Shown: positions 29,736 through 35,423 of the stretch, piece after piece | Layout: every line of letters begins with the position of its first letter | How positions within the stretch are numbered: position 1 is the stretch's first letter | DNA from: Priapulus caudatus | Taxonomy: Eukaryota; Priapulida; Priapulimorpha; Priapulimorphida; Priapulidae | Reading direction: 5' to 3' | NCBI RefSeq assembly: GCF_000485595.1 | Contig: NW_014577638.1 | Location: forward strand, 58,649 to 94,071 | DNA: 35,423 nt | The notes under the pieces: model-generated | Databases searched by the model: none | The model's input: the letters and a program-made list of their open reading frames with translations, nothing else | Told to the model about the DNA's origin: nothing | Made by a program: the position numbers and the translations under genes

Positions 29736-30400
29736 TTATATAGTCATATTAGCTGCGAGTTCAATTATGTAGGGTTGAGTGGCTCTATATACTCAGCGTG
29801 GGCCTGCTTCGTGTATAAGCTCACGGAAGCCACCCGCCTAATACCGCCGCTTAATTACCGAAATAAGAAAATCACATATTCGTCGCTTTAATGATTCGCC
29901 TTCTACCTGAACCAACGTCACCATTCACGATCGACGCACGTGATTGGCTGGTGCTATAGTGAAAGCATCGAGGCTAGTGGAAGTCGATTCACGGCTGGTT
30001 GCCGTCGCTTTCTCCCCGCTAGTCTGCGAGGAAAATGGTGGTCGCTGTTTGCGACGCGAATTGCTCCACTTTTGTCAATATGTGCGCTACTGGGTAATTA
30101 CAGAGAGTTAATACCTCACCGAGGCACGCCGAGTGAAAAATTCAAATATGTATAAAGAACGAGACAAACACGACTTTGCAATTAGCAGCGAGTGGTAATT
30201 TATTTGCCGAAATGTGCCGTTTGACGTTTTTGTTCAAGGTTAGAATGAACGGCTTTTAACTGCGCGACTGTTAAAAGCAAAATTGTGTTCTTTATTATTG
30301 TAGAGTGGCGCTAAAGTAGAATACGTGCAGTGCCCGTGTAGGCGCACTTAAAGGTAATACACGGCCTATATAGCTAGGAATACGTCTGTGCTATAAGTGA
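29736..30400. other. Unassigned DNA next to the repeat break
   Basis: No SLC16 exon on the minus strand and no gene on the plus strand. CACGTGATTGGCTGG at 29938-29952 contains an E-box and a CCAAT-like motif, but no transcript is evident. The open frame 29940-30155 has no known motif. Confidence 0.4.
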
Positions 30401-30402
30401 TA

Positions 30403-30622
30403 TAGCGTGCGTGTGTGCGAGAGTGCGTGCGTGTGTGCGTTCGTGTGTGCATGTGTGCGTGCGCGCGTGTGGGTGCAAGCGTGCGAGCGTGCGTGCGTGT
30501 GCGTGTTTATGCGTGTGTGCGTGCGCGTGTGCGTGTGCGTGTTTATGCGTGTGTGCGTGCGCGCGCGCGTGTGTGTGTGTGTGTGTGTGTGCATGTGTGT
30601 GTTCGTGCGTCCGAGCGTGTAT
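30403..30622. repeat. TGCG/TG-rich tract
   Basis: Imperfect (TGCG)n and (TG)n; the open frames are artefacts. Confidence 0.9.
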
Positions 30623-30624
30623 AT

Positions 30625-31890
30625 GGTTGGGAATTCGCTTTATTATTCGTCGATGTAAATTGTATTATTAAATATCAATGTGATTTTCACAAATCTCTAC
30701 ATACAGTGCATGCCAATATTAGTCCCATGTTCGGACTCGAAAGTTGGATTTTGCACGATAACAACCTCTGTTTGGATTGCAGCTACATTTCCCCGTAAAA
30801 GACCAGTAGCGAATCAATCATGCTCGATAAACACAGACAGACATTTGATTCAACACCTTTGCTATCCAAACTAACACAGCGTTCCCGTAGACTCACACTA
30901 CGTAAGGCATCGTTGCTTTGTGAGTGAAGCCACTGAGACGTTTGGAGACAGTCTAGTCTCCGTGAATGTTATTTGCTGCCGAAATTGCTTCGTACAAAGA
31001 GCCTGGCATGAAATAATGGAAAACTATTGTATATATATATATGGACTGTATAAATACGTGTGCGCGCGTGTGTCCCTCTATGTGTGCGCATGTGTGTGCG
31101 CGTGCGTGTGTGTGTGTGTAAGCGTCGTTGTTTGGAAGCACGGTATACACAAGGCAGTACTATGATTACACTTCGGACGCTAAACGTTCATTCTTCCCAA
31201 CTCGTTACATACATGTCTGTGACCGCGATTTCATCACATCATTGAATGGCAAGAGGTTAAAAACATGCCGAGTGCACGGGTAGAGTTAACGCTTACACGA
31301 CATATCACACACGCGTGGTTTAGAATGTAGGTGATAATGACGCCTACGTTTTAATAACACATCAGCCAGATACACAGAGCCATAATATATCGCCACTGAA
31401 ATTTATACCTAACAAATCGATAAATTGCTTTTCATAACTATCTCACCTGCTCGAATCTCACCTGCTTGAAACTCATCGTCATAATCATCTACGTTTTCAT
31501 TTCTAACCCCCGCGCTCACCGTAAGAATACATGCGCTCGCATTTTGCTGAAATTTACGGCGCATTCGATAAACAACAATAAGACTAAAGTATAACTAACA
31601 ATATAGAATGAATTCGTAATGAGAGAATCGGCGGAGTTGCAGCGCAGTTGCGTTCACTCATAGATGAACCTACACGTCAGGCGTTATGCTCACGTTTCTA
31701 ATGACTCTCTACAACGACGGAGATTTCAGCCGAACAAAGCGAAAGAAATAATATCGCGTTGCTTTGCGATTTGAATTGTTGCAAAAACACAATATTATTG
31801 CAGTAATGATGAATGGGATGACGTCAAGCGAAGTGTATAGAGATACAGGTGCCTTTGAAGTAGCAAGCGTCTTGCCACCATCGTTCTTAT
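30625..31890. other. Intergenic DNA with one TG-rich patch, no recognised gene
   Basis: A TG-rich patch lies at 31057-31120. The rest is AT-rich, without recognisable coding sequence. Confidence 0.5.
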
Positions 31891-31894
31891 ATTC

Positions 31895-32098
31895 ATCGAC
31901 ATAATCATTATAATCATCATCATCGTCACCGTCATCGTTTTCGTCGTCATCATCATCATCATCGTCGTCGTCGTCATCATCGCCAGTCTCCTCTTCTTAA
32001 TCCTCCTCCTCTTGCTCCTCTTCCTATTCCTCTTCTTCCCCCTCATTCTTTTCATCATCACCATCATCATCATCATCATCATCATCGTCATAATAATA

Positions 32099-32135
<37 letters not shown>

Positions 32136-32150
32136 TAATAATAATAATCG
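31895..32150. repeat. ATC, CTC and AAT trinucleotide blocks
   Basis: (ATC)n/(GTC)n at 31895-31985, a CTT/CTC-rich block to 32055, (ATC)n to 32090 and (AAT)n to 32150. Confidence 0.93.
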
Positions 32151-32159
32151 CAATAATAG

Positions 32160-32590
32160 CAATCTAGCGGGTATGCGCAGCGTACATGCCTATGGCGGAA
32201 TTCATGCATCCATTAATGACTAGCGCGTTAGAAGAATGAACAATGCTCGCGCACTCGATCCTTTGCCATGTCTAGATACTTGTAATGGAATTTTGGAAGC
32301 CCTGCCTGCAGGGGAGGGGAGGGGGGCAAGGGGTCAGTACCCGTAACAACAAAATGAAAGCACTCATGAGCCTAAAACAAATGTGATAAATAACGTAATG
32401 GAATGCATTCGTCCTTGCGCGCGTCGCGCCTCTGGGTGTTTCTCCCGACACTTCTTGTTGCAAACGTGTTAGCTTGTCATTGTTCAGTTGTGTCACGAGA
32501 TTTTGCCTCCTAGGGAATTTGCCGAAGTTACTGTCGTATCTGTCTGGCCAGCTTTTCACGTTGTGGTTTGTAAGGAGTGATTAGATGATA
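32160..32590. other. Unassigned DNA with a 95-codon minus-strand frame
   Basis: The frame at 32559-32272 (minus) has normal composition (contains NLVTQLNNDKLTRLQQEVSG), but I recognise no family and see no splice or promoter support. It may be transposon-derived or chance. Confidence 0.3.
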
Positions 32591-32636
32591 TTGTGAGCAT
32601 CTTGTTACCTTTCACGTTGCTGCTTGTTCCGCTAGT

Positions 32637-32855
32637 TGTTGTTGTTTGTTTGTTTGTTTGTTTGTTTGTGCCGATCTCCTCGGCATGCCCTCAGCCGCCA
32701 ACGGTCCAGCTCACACGCAGTACACGTGCCGTTGTTGTCTTGTTGTTGTTGTCATATTTGTTTGTTTGTTTGTTTGTTGTGCCGATATTCTCCGCATGCC
32801 ATCAGCAGCGCACAGCTCACGCGCAGTACACGTGCCGTGGCTGTCTTGTTGCTGC
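32637..32855. repeat. Two-copy tandem repeat, about 115 bp, with GTTT runs
   Basis: Each copy has (TTTG)n, then GTGCCGAT, TCNNCGGCATGCC or the like, CAGCTCAC and CGCAGTACACGTGCCGT, ending in GTCTTGTTG. Copies start near 32641 and 32757. Confidence 0.85.
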
Positions 32856-33295
32856 GTGGCTTGACGTGAGATCATCGTTAGCATCAATAAGATATGCGAG
32901 AGGCAGCATAATTAGCCATATACACGCTAATCATCATAATGAATAATTAACTCTCGTAGGTATTCGTCGTTATGATGTAATCAATCCAATCGCTTCCTCC
33001 TGCTCTCTTTCCTCCCTCTCTCTCTTTCTCTCTGCCCTCTGTTTCTCGTGTTGAACAAAGACCCACTCTCTCGGTCGATGTTGGAGCATTTATCTGCCCA
33101 CCTGCTACAACAATGGCTGACAGAATAGCAGGAGACGGGAGCAGATAATCGAATTACTCGTAACTCCGCAGAGCGCATCGATGCGCACCGCCAGCAGATG
33201 AATAACCTGCTGTGGTCTACCTCCAGTGACATTACCATCTCTGTGCTTTTGTTCCCAGCTATCGTCATCACTGCTCATGGCAAGAGAGCGAGCGA

Positions 33296-33387
33296 TAGAT
33301 ATAGGTAGAGTGGGAGGGAGAGAGAGAGAGAGAGGGAGAGAGGGAGAGAGCATGAGGAGGGAGTGAGAGACAGTTACCGAGCAAGCG

Positions 33388-33435
<48 letters not shown>

Positions 33436-33610
33436 CGAGAGAACAAGAGAAAGGGAGAGAGAGAGAGAGAGCCCGGGAGGGAGAGATAGAGTGAGAAAAG
33501 AGAGAGAGAGATGGGGGGGGGAGAAAAAGAGAGAGGGAGAGGGTTAGGGTGAGAAGGGAGAGAGAGGGAAGAGAGAGAGAGTGGGGAGACAGGGAGGGAG
33601 AAAGAGAAGG
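33296..33610. repeat. GA-rich tract, 315 bp
   Basis: Purine-rich with (GA)n cores at 33318-33345, 33397-33432 and 33449-33470. Contains one GGGTTAGGGT at 33540. Confidence 0.9.
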
Positions 33611-33883
33611 CAGAAAAGGGAATTATGAAATAATCGATATGATACTACGCCGTGCCAAGCACTGACTTCACTACTCTCGCCCGCCTCCAAGACACAGACA
33701 GTACAAGACATAGGCAATCCCATAGCCCCTCTCTCACACACGCGTGCGTGCGTGTCTGTGTTGCTCTTAGATCTAGTTTGAGTTTGATGTGAGTGTGCCT
33801 ACTCTGTGTTAGTTGCTGGTTAGTGCTGACAGACGAGCGAACGATGGGATGCGAATCTATTAACTTTGACTAGTATTGGTGCG

Positions 33884-33952
33884 TGTACATCAAGAGTCCA
33901 TAATAGAAAATACTCATAGTAATAGAGTTCTATTATGGACTCTTGATGTACA
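33884..33952. repeat. Short foldback repeat (ATCAAGAGTCC family), copy 2
   Basis: 25-bp perfect inverted arms (33884-33908 and 33928-33952; TGTACATCAAGAGTCCATAA... and its inverse) around a 19-base loop. The arms share ATCAAGAGTCCATAATAGAA with the repeat at 25767-25842. The TGTACA at each outer end may be part of the arm or a duplicated target. Confidence 0.8.
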
Positions 33953-34014
33953 TCCATTAGGATGACCGTATTCTTCGGGATATTCTGATAAAGGCTTGGC
34001 AAGGCTTCTTGGTA

Positions 34015-34135
34015 AAGCATTATCATCATCGTCATTGTCGTCGGCGTCATCGTCTTCGTCGACATTGCCGTTGTTGTTGTTGCTATTGTTATTATTATTA
34101 TTATTATTATTGTTGTTGTTGTTGTTGTAACGTTG
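34015..34135. repeat. ATC/GTC/TTG/TTA trinucleotide tract
   Basis: (CATCGT)n-like block, then (TTA)n and (TTG)n. Confidence 0.9.
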
Positions 34136-34440
34136 ATTTGCCACCACAAGTCCCCAGGCACCCGTCATCTTTGTATATTTCATCGTTGCAAGTTGTAATC
34201 TTAGTCGTTTTAATCTTCACCGTTTTAATTTTTACCGATGTAATTTTGTCGATGTAAATATGCTCGTTGTAATTTTCATGTTTGTATATTATGTTTAGTA
34301 TATATAACATTTATAAGTTCTCTGAGAGTCCTGATTCCCGCGGTAAATATCGTTAGTTCACGCTTCCAATCACCATCAGTTTCGCTAGTGTTGACGTGTA
34401 TCCACGATGTAAGATATACGATATGTCTCTATGGTCTTTA

Positions 34441-34760
34441 GTCGGTGTTCGTCTGTGATCTACTATGTATATGTGTATGTACGTGCACACGATGTGCTTC
34501 GTGATGCGCCTCTGTGGTTTCATGGTCTCTAGTCGGTGTTCGTCTGTGATCTACTATGACAGTATATGTATATGCGTATGTACGTACACACGATGTATGC
34601 TTCGTGATGCGCCTCTGTGGTTTCATGGTCTCTAGTCGGTGTTCGTCTGTGATCTACTATGTATATGTGTATGTATACGTGCCCACAATGCAAGCTTTGC
34701 GATGCGCCTCTGTGGTTTCATGGTCTCTAGTCGGTGTTCTTCTGTGATCTACTAGGGATG
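34441..34760. repeat. Tandem repeat of 91-103 bp, three units and a partial fourth
   Basis: GTCGGTGTTCGTCTGTGATC recurs at 34441, 34532, 34635 and 34730 (last one with TTCTTC). Each unit also contains ATGTACGTGCACAC or a variant and GTGATGCGCCTCTGTGGTTT. Length differences come from short tracts in the middle. Confidence 0.92.
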
Positions 34761-35020
34761 TAAAAGCTTGATGCGTACTAGCTGTCTGTACACGTCACGG
34801 CTCCGCATTATACTCCCGTCTAGGCGTTACAAGATATCTCTAATTAAAATCTTCACTCACCGTTATCCTGTGCCTAGGCCGACAGATCTGATCATTATCT
34901 TACCTCGTGTCGCTCACGCTACGTAGGTAATACACTCCGCGCTCGTACGGCCTGCTGTTTCAATAAGCGTAATAGCTCTGTGTATTGATCACAACTAAGA
35001 TACTAAATAATGTAACTATG
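34761..35020. other. No features recognised
   Basis: Short unique stretch between two tandem arrays. Confidence 0.5.
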
Positions 35021-35024
35021 TATG

Positions 35025-35113
35025 CATCTATCTATCTGTCTGTCTGTCTCTCTGTCTGTCTGTCTGTCCGTCTGTCTGTCTCTCTGTCTGTCTGTCTGTC
35101 CGTCTGTCTGTCT

Positions 35114-35167
<54 letters not shown>

Positions 35168-35250
35168 CGGACGGACGGACGGACGGACGGACGGACGGAC
35201 GGACGAGTGGATCGATCGATAGATAGATAGATAGATAGATATATAAATAA

Positions 35251-35315
<65 letters not shown>

Positions 35316-35321
35316 AAGAAG

Positions 35322-35375
<54 letters not shown>

Positions 35376-35423
35376 GAGAGAGAGAGAGAGACAGAGAGAC
35401 AGACAGACAGACTATCTATCTAT
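35025..35423. repeat. CTGT / GATA / GACG / GACA block array, runs off the window
   Basis: Consecutive blocks (CTGT)n, (GATA)n, (GACG)n, (GATA)n, (GACA)n and GA, then CTAT at the edge. CTGT and GACA blocks are complementary, so the array can fold back on itself. Confidence 0.95.

Noticed and set aside
32272-32559. 95-codon minus-strand frame with ordinary composition
   Set aside because: No recognisable family, splice sites or promoter; could be chance or transposon debris.

Overview
The window is nuclear DNA from an invertebrate animal, probably marine; the species cannot be named from sequence alone. Evidence: two spliced animal-type genes with GT-AG introns, a THAP zinc-finger remnant, MITE-like inverted-repeat elements, and very dense microsatellites and minisatellites. 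No rRNA, tRNA or CRISPR was recognised. Most long open frames are translations of simple repeats.

Left third (1-12247), plus strand: the 3' half of a TARBP1 orthologue, the tRNA Gm18 2'-O-methyltransferase (SPOUT/TrmH family). Ten exons can be chained from 1850 to the stop at 12247 with matching intron phases; earlier exons lie off the left edge. The last four carry all three SPOUT motifs. Intron 2 holds two inverted-repeat elements, a THAP remnant and a large exon (4606-5434) whose frame is broken by small indels. A second copy of that intron/exon block lies out of order at 701-1762.

Middle (about 12.2-20.9 kb): repeats, then a minus-strand SLC16/monocarboxylate-transporter-like gene. Exon 1 is at 20844-20640, exon 2 at 18973-18832 (indel-damaged), and exon 3 starts at 16739 but runs into a 25-N gap. 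Intron 2 is largely a roughly 68-bp tandem array in which every unit carries the 3' splice site and first bases of exon 3.

Right part (21-35.4 kb): giant simple-sequence tracts, foldback elements, dispersed repeats, and at 29659-28913 (minus) a clean 747-nt SLC16 exon, preceded by the same 68-bp units and followed by three tandem copies of its own end with splice donor. It fits exactly onto exon 2, so it is either the displaced exon 3 of the same gene (scaffold misorder at the gap) or part of a close paralogue with no visible first exons.

The two genes show no functional link. The most unusual feature is the expansion of splice-site modules, acceptor and donor, into tandem arrays around one transporter exon.
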